A stretch of 64,000 bases of DNA, from assembly GCA_037176885.1 (NCBI GenBank), contig JAWWNJ010000007.1, positions 434,001 through 498,000 on the forward strand. Reading direction: 5' to 3'. The notes under the pieces were generated by a model. That model saw only the letters and a program-made list of their open reading frames with translations, did no database searches and was not told the origin of the DNA. Source of the DNA: Favolaschia claudopus. Its lineage: Eukaryota; Basidiomycota; Agaricomycetes; Agaricales; Mycenaceae. Every line of letters starts with the position of its first letter. Positions within the stretch are counted from its first letter, which is position 1. Both the position numbers and the translations under genes were made by a program. Shown piece after piece: positions 36,724-47,938 of the stretch.

Positions 36724-37284
36724 ATAAGTAGCTGGGACTGACCAGCATGGGTCGATCTAAGGGACAGAAAGCGTTCAATTATAGAGTACTTATACCGTCT
36801 CAGTGATCTGCTTACTTGGAATTGAGAAAGACGCGTCGAAGACCACAGACAACGCGTCTTCATTGTTTGTTGAGTGTGATGTCACAGCGTGAGAACATGG
36901 CTAGGCGTGGCTATGCCATCCATATTAGGAAACGCCTCACACCTCTTCTCTCTTCCTCCCTTCATCTCGTATCGCAAAAACCTGGTGGCAATCGTCTTCC
37001 CTGGTAAGTTACTTTCATTTATTGCTTGAAATACACGTCCTCGAAGATCTACGGTCCTTCCGAGCCCCTACTGCACCTTGCCATAGGCACTATAGGTGGC
37101 AGAGAAGGTCGTTGGGATTGCGACGAGAAACGACGCGCCCATCGCATGGGATTCATCGCCGCTCCTGGCCATAGGAGCTATGATGATGACTATGCCACTG
37201 GGCCGCGTGTTTTCTTATTTCTCCTTCTCTATTGACCTCAAATACCTCGAGCTAATGAACGGAGCTAAATCTAGAGCCTTTATA

Positions 37285-39098
37285 ATGCAAGAGCCGCGAC
37301 GTACGCGCAGCGGCGCACGATTCTCGCCCTGGGACCTATTTACCACCTTCGATCCCGCCAGACTTTCCGACCTCGGCTTCGTCGTGCACCAAACTTCCGT
37401 TTCGCTGGAGGAGTTACTCGAGGCTGCTGAGGGTGATCCAGACGTCGACGCGCAAGAGGGGGTTAGCTTGGGGGATGCGGGAGGTGACTCAGAGAACGAG
37501 GGGCATACAAATGGGATGGATTCAGGTCCGCCGTTCTGCAAACCCACTGAATCGTTTCATATTCATTGCCTGATGCTATTTCCTTTTATAGATGTATCGC
37601 TGCCCAAATTGGGATGCTCCTCACCTGCCACTTCCCTGCCTCGACTCTCACCACCCGCCGCATCGTCCCGTTCCCCACTCACTCCCCTCCAACCTTCTCA
37701 AGCCCCCTCACCTCCGACGGCTTGTCAACTATCTCACGCGCAGCAACGAAAACTTGACTATAACAAGACTCGCCGCCGAAAGCAGCGGCAGAAAAATGCC
37801 GCCAACCCATTTAATCGGGTCACCACCCCGGCCCCTGCTCACCTTGTGATGTCGGCTCAGCAACTGCCCCTCAACTTCGACGCCGGCGACATCAGGACTA
37901 CTAAAGGAGGCCATTGGCTTGGAGTGCGAGACCAAAACCCACCAAAGCTGAAGAATCAGCCCGAGAGTGCACGGTGGGCTAATCTTCGGCTTCCTGAAGT
38001 CGGAGAGTTGGTCAACGATTTGAAGCGTGTTTACGTTGCTTGGGATGCGCGGCAAGTCGCTTCATTTTTCGTGACATTCTTCATTTATTCAATCTTTCTA
38101 TGAAGGCGTCCCTTGCTGATTCTGGACCGCCATGGGCGGATCATCGTCGTCTTTATAGGCGGTCCGGATGATCCCGAGTGGCCGTCGGTGGCTGCTGAAG
38201 CGGGGGAGGCCATGAGGCTTGCGCGGGAGGAGGGCATTCGGACCAATGCCTTCGCGGACGACGCTGGATTGCATCGGCGAGGCCGCTTCTATTCCTTACA
38301 GAGCGGCGTGTCTCATGGAGGGGGGCAGCCGGTATGTCTCCATTTTGATCTTCACCGATGTTCAAGCGTTGCTGAAACTTTGTAGTGCCCGCGAAACGTC
38401 GATATTCCGGCAGCAAAACAACCGCTCATTGACAGCTTGCTCGGGAATAAGAGCGTGCGTCGGATTTGCGGCTTTCAATCAAGTATCTACGATTTCCATT
38501 ATAAACAACTCTCACTGACCAAGTCAATCTACTAGGCGCGTTTCGGACGTGGGCTCCCAAACTCTTCAAAGACTACGTCACAGACCTTCGGGATTTGTTC
38601 GAACACGACCCTTCGCTCCGCCTCAATTTCACCAACTCGATTTTTCCTTCAGTGACCTTCAATGTCGGCCCACAATCAGCCACCTTTGAACACCTCGACG
38701 ATAAGAACCGCGCGCTCGGATGGTGCGCAATCACCAGCGGGGGTGACTTCGATCCCACCAAGAGCGCACATCTGCATCTCAGGGAGCTGAATGCACTTGT
38801 GGAGTTTCCGGCGGCCGCCACCGCGTTCATTCCCTCCGCCGTCATTCACCACGGCAACACGCCCCTCGCCCCACACGAAACTCGGTATTCAATCACTCAA
38901 TATGCCGCTGGGGGTCTGTTCCGGTATGTTCAGTATAAATTCCGGACTGCGAAGAAGGTGCTTAATGAGGGTGGGGAGAACTTGAAGCGGTCGTTTGATG
39001 GGGTCCCCGGTGAGCGACATGCTGCGGCCATCAGTCTATTTTCCAAGCCGGAGGAGTTGTTGGCGGACCATGTGGCATGTTTTGGTGGAAAATCTTGA
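37285..39098 (+). CDS. TET/JBP-family 2-oxoglutarate/Fe(II) dioxygenase
   Basis: Exons: 37285-37525, 37592-38051, 38106-38331, 38386-38482 and 38536-39098; phases agree, giving 528 aa. Intron 2 uses a GC donor (GCAAGT). The disordered, Pro/Ser-rich N-terminus has a basic patch (KTRRRKQRQK). The conserved region follows: LILDRHGRIIVVFIGGP, GVSHGGGQPCPRNV, RRICGFQSSAFRTWAPKLF, then TFNVGPQSATFEHLDD. The iron ligands are His394-x-Asp396 and His447 (IHHGN), and Arg458 (ETRYSITQY) is the expected 2-oxoglutarate contact. TET/JBP enzymes oxidise 5-methylcytosine or thymine in DNA; which base is used here is unknown. The start is the first ATG giving a compact leader and could lie elsewhere. It appears fully functional. 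Confidence 0.88.
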
Positions 39099-39322
39099 TC
39101 GGTGTTTTTCGTTTTTGTATTTACCGGTTGCTCTATTCAATATGATGGTCGTATTCTACACACAGCATTGGAACTAACGGATCCTTGAAGTCTTGATGAG
39201 ATTAAGGTTGAGCTTGCTACCGAACCCCTGGGTTTCAGACCGCTTTCGCCTCATTTCAACGAACGCAAAGGAAAGAGTAATCAATTGTATTCAACGAACG
39301 AGTACATGAACAATGACCACAA

Positions 39323-39644
39323 CTAACTACAAAGAAAATGGGAGAATAATGAGGATAGTTGAGTGAAATTGAAGCAGAAGGCACTTACCCTACGAGGTGA
39401 TAGTGAGCAAAGGCAGCGGATCGCATCGGCGGGTACCACTATGATCAAGTCGATCGCAAGATTGATTGTGTGGCGAATCTCGTCGAGAACCTATTAAATG
39501 TCCTGAGAAGAAATGGGAATAGGAACGTAAATGTGACAATACCTTTTCTGGATTTGCGCCGTCGCCAAGGTTGGGGATCCACGAGAACCAGTTGATGGTG
39601 GCTTCGATCAGAAACAACAATATCGTGCCCGATTTGAGACCCAT
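39323..39644 (-). CDS. Small hydrophobic protein of unknown function
   Basis: Two exons, 39644-39543 and 39490-39323, both in phase 0 with a 52-nt GTATTG...AATAG intron, give 89 aa. The start MGLKSGTILLFLIEATINW and the second-exon NLAIDLIIVVPADAIRCL are hydrophobic, suggesting membrane association. It lies tail-to-tail with the TET gene. Frame consistency across the intron supports it, but no homologue comes to mind and chance is possible. Confidence 0.35.
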
Positions 39645-39931
39645 TCAGGTTACCTAGAACGAAAAAGGAAATTTAGCCAATTTTGCGCGCATTCTGAGAC
39701 AGAAACATATGATACTGCAAAAAGATTTGTGTTGGAGCCGTTTCGGAGAGATCTGCAGAGCGATTTTGTCCGAAATTGTCAGAAAGTGGTGAAACAAGAG
39801 ACGAAAGACATACCTTTAAGGTGAAACAGACGACTTTGCCCACCCTCTTGCCCTCCGAAAAAATCCCCCCACCATCTCATTGTCGCGCCCGTCGTCCCGT
39901 TCTCATCCTACACCCCTCATCTTCCACAATC

Positions 39932-42900
39932 ATGACGCGCGGACCTAAACGCTGGGCGAACGCCGACGAGACCGCGCTGCTGGAGAGTTTCTGGTCTGAG
40001 TACATCACCAAACAGGCGGAAAATAAACTACACCTGTTCTGGCCTCTCGTCCGAGAAGCGCTTCAACGACTCTCACCCCAGGCACGCCGCCTGGGACTCC
40101 CTGATCACAACGACCCGAATGCACGACTTCTGACGAAGGCGGAGCTCGATACGCTCGCCACAGCGATTGAAGAAAGGAATAAGGTTAGTTACGCGTTTTG
40201 ACACATTTGAAAGACGAGCTCACAATTATCTTGCAGCGAATCAAGGAGTGGTATCGCAATAAGACTAAGAAAATCAGAAACGGCGCCGGTTACAATACCT
40301 CTACGACCTCTATGGTGCGCAAAATCCTCAAGAAAACCGTCGACAAACGGCAGCGCGTTCATCACGGGCGTGAGGTCTGGGCCAAGCAAAATGCCGCTCT
40401 CTTTGAGGCTGAGTTGGTCAAGGCTGGCTACAACGACATCCGCGCGGGGACTTCTCGACCCAATGCCGACCGCGACTCTGACGACGACTCTGACGAAGAC
40501 GACGACTCGCACGACTCCGACGCCGACGCCGACGCAGGGAAGAAGAAGAAGTCAAAGTTGATGACTCTTCGCGGCCAGGTTCTTGGGCGTCTGTGGGGCG
40601 AGGCGTCGACAGAGGAGCGCGAAGCGGTGGAGGCTGAGCTGACCGTGGAGAAGGAGCAGTTGAGGAAGCCGAGCACGAGCGAGGGGTCGAAAGATCTGTA
40701 CGAAACCCAGAAGTATGTTCATTTGTCGTCAGTAAAGTTGCCCAAGCTAACAAGTTTGCATTCAAGATCGATCGACTCGTTGGACGGCGCAATGGGACAG
40801 ATCTTAGGGTCCGTTGGTCGGGAGACTGGTTGGGGGATTTTTGCGATAGCTGCGGGGCCGAATCCGAGTTTGGGAGGAGAGTTGTCGATGAAGATGTGAG
40901 TCCTTCCTCTTTGGGACTTTTGTTTATTTCCATTTGTTGACGCGTCATTTCTTCCTTTCTTCCCACTCTCAGCTTCTGTGTTGGCGAAACTCCCAACGGC
41001 AACGACTTCGAACGATTTTGTCCCAATTTCACCGAAAACATCGTGCAGCCCTTCCAAGATTTTACTCGTGTCTGCTTTCGTACGTTTTCTTTTCTTTCTG
41101 TATGTATATTTTCACTTACCCATCCGTAGCCCCCGCCGTTCGCCATGCGGTTGCGATCCCCACCGTTCCGCTCCCAACGTTGACCGACAACGCACCCGTC
41201 GAACGTCTATACCCGCCTGCAGCACCTGCCGAAGAGGTCAATCCGTCCAGAAAATCAAAGCGCAAATCCAAGAAGAAGAAGACCAAGTCCCCCGCGATCG
41301 TTGAGGAGCATGCCGAGGCTGGAGTCACTGCGGTGGAGACGGTTCCTGTGGCGATGGTACCTGACCCGTCTGCCACTTCTGCTGGTCCCGAAGAACAAAA
41401 GTATGATATTTTCTTCGTCTGATAATTTTGCGACAGGTGCTGATTGATTTCTAGTCCCTCGCCCATCGTACCTAATACACCTGAATTCGGGACTGATAGT
41501 CTCGGAGGCGAACGACAGCAAAGGTCAGTCTGATTTAGATTGGAATTTACCTGCAGCTAATCTCAGTTGCAGTGTCGTGATGTCCAGCAAAACCGTCGAA
41601 GGGAACTTACAGACCAACGGAAGTGACTGGTGCGTCCCATAACCACTCTTGCGCGATATTTTACTAACTTAGTGCGTCTCAGCTCTTTCGCGCCAGGTAC
41701 GGGATGGGTTCCCGCTTCTGGAGTCCCGAACTCCACCGATCCATTCAACGACAACTACGCCTTCAACGCCAACGACGCCAACGGCAGTCGTGACTCGGGC
41801 TTCGACGACAGTGGCACCTTCGGTGACATGGACTTTGGGTTCTCTGGAGGTGTGGACCCGTTCCCCTCCGAGCCTATCGCTTCCCTCCCGCCTTCGCCAA
41901 ACGATTCCGGCTTCGACAAAACCAAGACTTTGGGTTCAGCAGACTACGGACTCGCTGAAGGTGTAGATCCGTTCCGCGTCTCGCCTGTCGCTCCCTCCCC
42001 ACCCTCGGCCAACGAACACCACCCCAAGCTGTGGTTTGAGGGTCATGGGGGCAACTCGGCTGCGGAATCGCATAGCCCGTACCGCCGCAGTGCCCTCTTC
42101 GACGCCTTTCGTGCCAGCCCTGTACCACAAACGCCCACCTCCACCGCTCGACGTACATACGCACAACCAGCAATTTCACCTCAGCGTACCTCTAGCACAA
42201 CCCCAGCCTCGACATTCGCTGCTCAGGTGGTCCTCGCCTCCATCGCCGAATTCATCCCCGCCCCTACGCCCCCAGCACAAACGTTGGCACCGACTACTCC
42301 CCCAACGGCCCCCGCACCTGCGCCCATTGCCGACAAGTCACCGGTGACTGCTGCGCCGGACTTCGCGACCCATCCCGCGGCTCTAGCAGTCCCTGCGGCA
42401 CTCACACCAGCGTCTTCTGGAGCAGCAGCGACGCTCGTGAGCTCACCCCCGGTCCCTAAACCAGCCGCCGCTCCCTCCGCCTCCACTTGGATTCCCCCTC
42501 GTCCCTTGCCCAAACCGCTTCCCACCACCAAAACCGCGCCCGTGCCTGCTGCACCCGCCGCGACTGCACCCTCCGAACCACTCTCGGTCCCCAAACCACC
42601 TGCCACTGCAGCCGTCGCGCCTGTCCCCGCCGCTCCCGCTCCCACCAACCCCTTCATGCAGACGCGTCCGGCGAGGAAGGTCGTCGCCGCTGCCAAGGCG
42701 GATGAGCGGCTTCCCGATTCACAGCCCACCAACCCCTTCACGCAGACACGTCCGGCGAGGAAGGCCGTCGCGGCTGCCAAGGCGGATGAGCGTGAGGGTG
42801 CTGCGAATCATGCGCAGCAGGTCGCGGCTGCCAAGCGGAGGGGGCGGCCTCGCAAGAACGCTCTGACTGACGTCACAAACGACGGCGCTGCCGCTGCGAA

Positions 42901-43391
42901 CATCGTAGATCCGCCTGCCTCCGCACCAGCTGCGGAAACCCAGCACTTAGGCGACGGTTACGCGCGGGGACACGTCAACATCTGCCATCCCCCCGCCCGC
43001 AACAACACCAACCGGATTAACGCGCAGAAGGAGGCTGCGGCGACGAAGCGGGCGAGGGAGAACGCGGAGAGGGAGGCGGAGAGGGAGAAGAGGGAGAAGG
43101 AACGGAAGCAGGGCTTCACGGAGCGAATCGTCAATGGAGCGACGGTGGTGACATTCATCCGCACTCTCACAGAGGCTCGGCTGCCGGATGGTAGCAAATT
43201 CCAGCTCCAGCCCAAGGGCACCCGCGATACCTCGACGAAGAAGACGGCGGAAACGGCGGCAAGGACCGGGAGCAAGAGGAAGGCAGCGCCGGCGACGAAG
43301 GCCAAGAAGCCCGCGAAGAAGAGGTACGTGTATATGCCTTCCTTTTATAACCTGTCTTTTCGCTCAATGACTTGTTAGGGCGAAAGCATAG
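39932..43391 (+). CDS. AT-hook protein of a large agaricomycete family
   Basis: Nine exons: 39932-40183, 40237-40712, 40767-40895, 40973-41079, 41130-41400, 41455-41523, 41573-41629, 41683-43323 and 43379-43391; all phases agree, giving 1,004 aa. The N-terminal helical block (WANADETALLESFWSEYITKQ...FWPLVREALQRL, then IKEWYRNKTKK) is the usual head of a large mushroom family of unknown function. It is followed by an acidic Asp/Ser run and lysines. Next comes the family signature GRETGWGIFAIAAGPNPSLGG with VGETPNGNDFERF. The long middle is Pro/Ala/Ser-rich with a duplicated NPF.QTRPARK..AAAKADER block. KRRGRPRKN near residue 838 is a clear AT-hook, and a basic Lys/Arg C-terminus ends the protein. 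It probably binds AT-rich DNA in the nucleus. It is co-oriented with the TET gene, 0.8 kb downstream. Confidence 0.75.
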
Positions 43392-44827
43392 ATTCTTCCT
43401 TTGATTGATCATCTTCAACGATGAACTGCTCAACCAGCCATCGGCGTTGCTCAACCAACGGTCTTATCTTGCTGCTCAACCAGCACGTCAGCTAGTGTAG
43501 TCGTCTCTTCCCGTTCTCCGCTGACTCGCCCATCGAACGAACGCATGAAAATATTAGGTATTATTGTCTTATTGAATACATGCACTGTACGTAGTCTTGA
43601 ATATATGCCGATGTTATGTTTGTATGATTCTTGGGTCAAGTCCAACGTGGTATATTACAATACGTGGTAAATACCACAAGGAAATGGTGGTAAAATACGA
43701 AGGACTTAGAAGAAAAATGAGAAAAATGGTCGGAGTGATAAGGAAAACGATAAGGGGGTTCGAACCGACGTGTATTACTACTTAGAGAGTTACAACTTGA
43801 CTAACATTACCAGTATACTAACCAACCTTTGATAGGTCTCTTTTTGAGAGGGGGAGATACAAGCAGAAATGGCTACTAAATAATCTTTTGGCAACAAAAT
43901 TTTGCATTTCAGGAGTCAAATCAATGTATATTAAAGTTGAAATACAGGCAATGAAGTAGCTAAATAGACATGGGTTAGGATCCAAAGCTTTCTGTACTGG
44001 GGTAAAGTGGATATTCCATGAATGATGGACAAAAAGACCCACAATGGGTTACATTACACGACGAGAGGCCTAGGAAGCCGCAAAAGAGCTCAAAGAACCT
44101 TGAAAGTATGTAGAAATCGGCGATGGAACTCGGACATACATTCTATCTGCGTGGTAGAGTCGAAAAATCGGTAAACTGGGCCCGATGTGTTTTTGGAACG
44201 GAAACGCGGGCGGCAAATCAGCTAGAGAAGGACGAAGTATATGTGTAATTGACATACCTTGAGCCTGCGATACCTACGAGCACCGAGCAACAAAGTACGT
44301 GAATATCTGGAGCAATTAAAGGGCTGGATGCTGATTAGTGCCGGAACGAGCTGGTTTCCGAGAGACGTAAACCACTGAGCGCCAATCCTAGAAGCAGATA
44401 ACTACTCTGAGGGCTGGCCGGCGTGAGAGCGGAGTGCTGGAAGTGCTGGAGCCAGCCAGCGCTAATTGGGTACCGGAGGAAGCAGGCAGATTTGCGGCGG
44501 AACGGAGTGGGAGGAAAGCCCAGAGAGAGAGGCAGCGTATAGTCGAGATGTATTAGAGGGCCTGTGAGCAGCAGTAGCTGGCGCGGTGGTGTGGAAGGCG
44601 AGCGGGAGCTGGAGGAAAGGCGGCGGGGCGGTGGCGGGACGGATTGATGGATGACGGCTGTGATGGTAATAAGAGCAAACAAACGACCCGTTTCGGAAGG
44701 GCGGACAGCGCCTTCTGCACGGACCATCATGGCGCGATCCGCGGGCGAGCGGTGAGCGCGGATACGGGCGCTGGCGGCCCCCCAAGGTGAGTGGTATATA
44801 CCACCGTCCACTCTCCTTCTTCAATCT
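43392..44827. other. Right subterminal region of the KDZ element
   Basis: No convincing gene. GCTCAACCA occurs three times at 43428, 43449 and 43473. A CGTGGTATATTAC...GTGGTAAATACCAC stretch near 43650 resembles the terminal palindrome. A 158-codon minus-strand frame (44335-44811) is composition-driven; its tail (SSYLLLGLALSGLRLSETSSFRH) is not recognised. TGGTATATACCACCGTCC lies at 44792-44809, just inside the right end. Confidence 0.4.
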
Positions 44828-44891
44828 GATTCCACCACCGACCATTGCTAATTAGAGTGCGTCTTATATACCATTTCCCCGTATACGCCTG
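44828..44891. repeat. Right terminal inverted repeat of the KDZ element
   Basis: It pairs with 24336-24400. The conserved core is GATTCCACCACCGACCATTG followed by CTAATTAGAGTGCG. The outermost 30 bases match poorly between the ends. Confidence 0.7.
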
Positions 44892-44897
44892 GAGATG
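44892..44897. repeat. Target duplication GAGATG, right
   Basis: Second copy of the 6-bp sequence at 24330-24335. The bases after it (CGTCGAACGAGACACACT) resume the tandem unit exactly. Confidence 0.8.
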
Positions 44898-47208
44898 CGT
44901 CGAACGAGACACACTAAGGACCAAGTTGAAGTCAGAGAAGTGATAGATTTGTGAATGAACGGGTTGCGCACCCAAATTCCAAGCCCAACTCCGACATTCT
45001 ATTCCAACTATAGTCCAGCGCTTCGCGGAAGCCGTCGAAGAATACTTCCGAGAACGAAGTCAGTCAGCGTTTCGGCGATATAAGCAGAAGTAACTCACTT
45101 GCTTGCATAGGTTCGGGGTTCAAGTGAAAGAGAGCGGTGATTTTGAGTTGAATTCAAATAGTCACAGTTTCGGCCTATGAGAATTCAAACGTTCGAGTCA
45201 GCGAGCATTCGGCGCTGAAGCGAAAAGTGAATAGATGCGCACCGTCATAACTTCGGTGGATAATGACATCTTTTCATCTGTGCAGGAGCTAGGGAGGAGA
45301 AAAAGTCAGAGAAAAGGTAAGGTATGCGAAGAATTGAATTGCGCACCTTGTTGAACATAAACCTCGACCCCGACCTCAACTTTCTCTTGCATCTATGACC
45401 CAATCCTTCAAAGGAATCGTCGAGGGATGGAATTCGAGTGTATTCTGAAAGAACGAGAAGTCAGTAGAGTAGAAACATATCGTCGGGTTAGTAACTGACC
45501 GAGACGACGCCGAAGCGAGCCGAGTGTTGAAGGATACTTGTAGTACAACGGCAAAGTCAGATATAGATTAAAGACGAATTGAATCATTGCTTACTAGCGT
45601 TTAGTTTGGGGTTTGAATGATGTAGTAGACAATAGGTACCTGTGTTCAAAGGTAGTCAGTCGAAGTCAATAAGAAGGAAACAAAGTCGATGCAACGAAAC
45701 CGAACGAAGTTATTGACCGAACCAAGTACCAGCGTAACGAATGAGATTCAAAGGCAGTTTGGAAACGCATTTAAATAGAGAAGTTGAAGGGAGAACTCAC
45801 TAATGTGACGGAAAAACGGTGCCGAGCGAGATTGAAGCCAATGTAACTATACTTCAGTGTGAAGTTAGTTCGAGGTTAAACGAGTAAGAGAACAAATAAA
45901 ACGTGCAATAAAGTGGATTGAACTGTTGAAGTCGATAAGTTGAGTTGGTATAAGAAAGTCAGAGTCGACTCACAAATTGAAACTTGAGAGGCGTCAAGTG
46001 AGTTTGAAGTGAGGTATCTTGAAGTGAATACTTGGACAAAGTGGAGCCTAGAATTGAAAAGAATAAGAGTTTGTTCGAAACTGAGGAAGAGATAAGGTTG
46101 AAGTCACAAAATCCAAGTCATTGACTTGTCAGTCAAAGAAGGAGTCAAGAGCGAGCGAAAGCCGAATAAGTCCGAAGGGCGAGTTGAAGGGCAAAAGCGT
46201 CGAATTGAAGAAAAGGAAGGGAGAGTGAAGGATTTTGAAGCCAATTCGAAGAGAAAGTCGATAGAAGTGAAGTTTGAGTAGTAGGGAATGAGTCAAGGGA
46301 GGGAAGTGGGAAGTGGGCGGTGAACCCATACTCAAAATCAATGTTGTCTGCTCACCTAAATACCCTTCCACCGGCCCTGCAACGCAATTCAGCGAAGCAA
46401 ATCATCCGGCCGTCCGACGGGATCGACAGAGCGTCTTGGGAATTTGCGGAGCAGCCCTCATTCAATCGGAAAGAGCGGAAATTGCAGAAGTCGACGGCGA
46501 ACTGAAAAATTCATAAGTTAGCAACGAGATCCACGGAAATTCCACGCACGTCGGACAAGATCCGTGTGACTAATGATGTGACATTCGGGATCGTGACGCC
46601 GGGGTGGAGGGGGGCATGAGTTCGAAAAAGCAGAGGGTTGAGATAGGGGTGAGTATGCGATGGAGGCGTGAAGACGAATCGACGAGCTTCAAGACTTCGG
46701 GAGCAGCAAGATTCAGTCGCTTGAAGAAGATTTTGGATGTCAAGAACCGGAGATGTCAGCATGATGCCCCCATGGAAGCGAGGTGTTTTGCAACACACCT
46801 GAATTCATCCGGTCTCAACTCCGCTCCAAATTGCTCCGATCGCTCCAGAACATTCTCCGACGTCGCGGGTAGTCATTCGTTACGAGCCCTGCATTTCCTG
46901 AGTCATGCTTCGTGGGTGTAGGCCGTGTTGACGGTGATTTTTGAAAATGTGTGCAAGTGCCTGTTTTGCCGTTTTGCGAGTGTTCTTGAGCAAAGAAAGG
47001 TCAGATACAGACAGTTTGAAAGCAGAAGTATGTAGGGGTACACACCTGAGCTGTGAGGGCAGCGAAATCCTGCGCGCGCAGATGTCGATGGTGGTGGTAA
47101 AAGCCAATGTTCGGAATTTCCTATTCGAGTGAGAATATCGTTGATCTGATCGCAGCGGCCAACACCGCCACGTTTTCCTCATCTCTTCCTCCCTTCATCT
47201 TATCTGGC
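44898..47208 (-). other. Minus-strand micro-exon array, copy B, 5' portion
   Basis: It is the continuation of 22523-24335 after the KDZ insertion and equals 13950-16260. Splice signals and exon sizes are the same as described for copy 1. Confidence 0.6.
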
Positions 47209-47938
47209 CCCGCCCAACGCTGGGTCAACGCGGCATGGGCGGCCTGGCTCACAGTAAGGACAGGCCGGCTTTCTGGGGCCTTTCGCTGGCAGAATATCCC
47301 CTTGGGCTTGATAAAAATCTTGACTCGGTTCGCAACGACATCTAGGTCCTGTTGAGGTCCTGCTTCGTCGATTTCTTGGGGTTTTTGGCCTATATTTTGC
47401 GATTATGGGTGACTATCTGCTGCTATCTGGGCCATTTTGACTCTAGGTTTCTGCTCGAACGAAAAACTTGATTTCATCGGCAAATTTCGGCGTCTCTTTT
47501 TGCCGACTGAAAATGTACGAAAGTGTGTCAACACTTTGAAATCGAGCGCGATCTGTCGGCTCGAATAGATCAGAGCTCGGCTTTTCAACGAGATTGTCGC
47601 TCTTCTGCCTGCTGGCTCTTCTCGCCGAGTTCTGGGTGTAAACAAATTAATGGCTATTATCTCAGTTTTGCGATTTACGACGTTTTCTTGCAACTTTCCC
47701 TACTGCCCCATACAGGCCATACCGCAAATCATTCGAAGCTGTCAAGCCCTATTACTAGGGTCACCGGTCGCGGGCAGATCGCCGCATCAACCGTAATTTT
47801 GTTGGTTGAGCTTTTGATGAAGTCACGGAAAATGTACGTGGGGTTGATCCATTACGACCCCATTCCCTCTTCTTTCCTTTCCCTCACCATCCCCCCACTT
47901 CACCCACCTTTCCCCCCACTTTCTTCCCATGCTCCTCC
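47209..47938. promoter_or_regulatory. Spacer between divergent arrays, copy B
   Basis: It equals 16261-16990. No gene is recognised. Confidence 0.3.

Larger units (their letters stand above)
24336..44891. mobile_element. Giant KDZ DNA transposon (20.6 kb) with TET/JBP and other cargo
   Basis: A 20,556-bp insertion is defined by comparison with the empty site in the other repeat copy. Its ends are diverged inverted repeats, best conserved 32-64 bases from the left end and 31-63 bases from the right. Both share CACTCTAAT(C/T)AGCAATGG followed by GTGGTGGAATCA. A 6-bp duplication flanks it. It holds an intact KDZ transposase next to the left end. Cargo comprises F-box-like genes, an unknown gene, a TET/JBP oxygenase and an AT-hook protein. 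KDZ elements and fungal TET/JBP genes are known to be linked (Iyer and colleagues, 2014). A complete element with this cargo set is the unusual part. Confidence 0.85.

Noticed and set aside
44335..44811. 158-codon minus-strand frame near the right end of the KDZ element
   Set aside because: It is Ser/Pro-rich, overlaps another frame and includes the subterminal palindrome. No family resemblance.
24336..44891. Starship-type giant element
   Set aside because: No tyrosine-recombinase captain gene is seen. The ends are inverted repeats and the enzyme is a DDE-type KDZ transposase.
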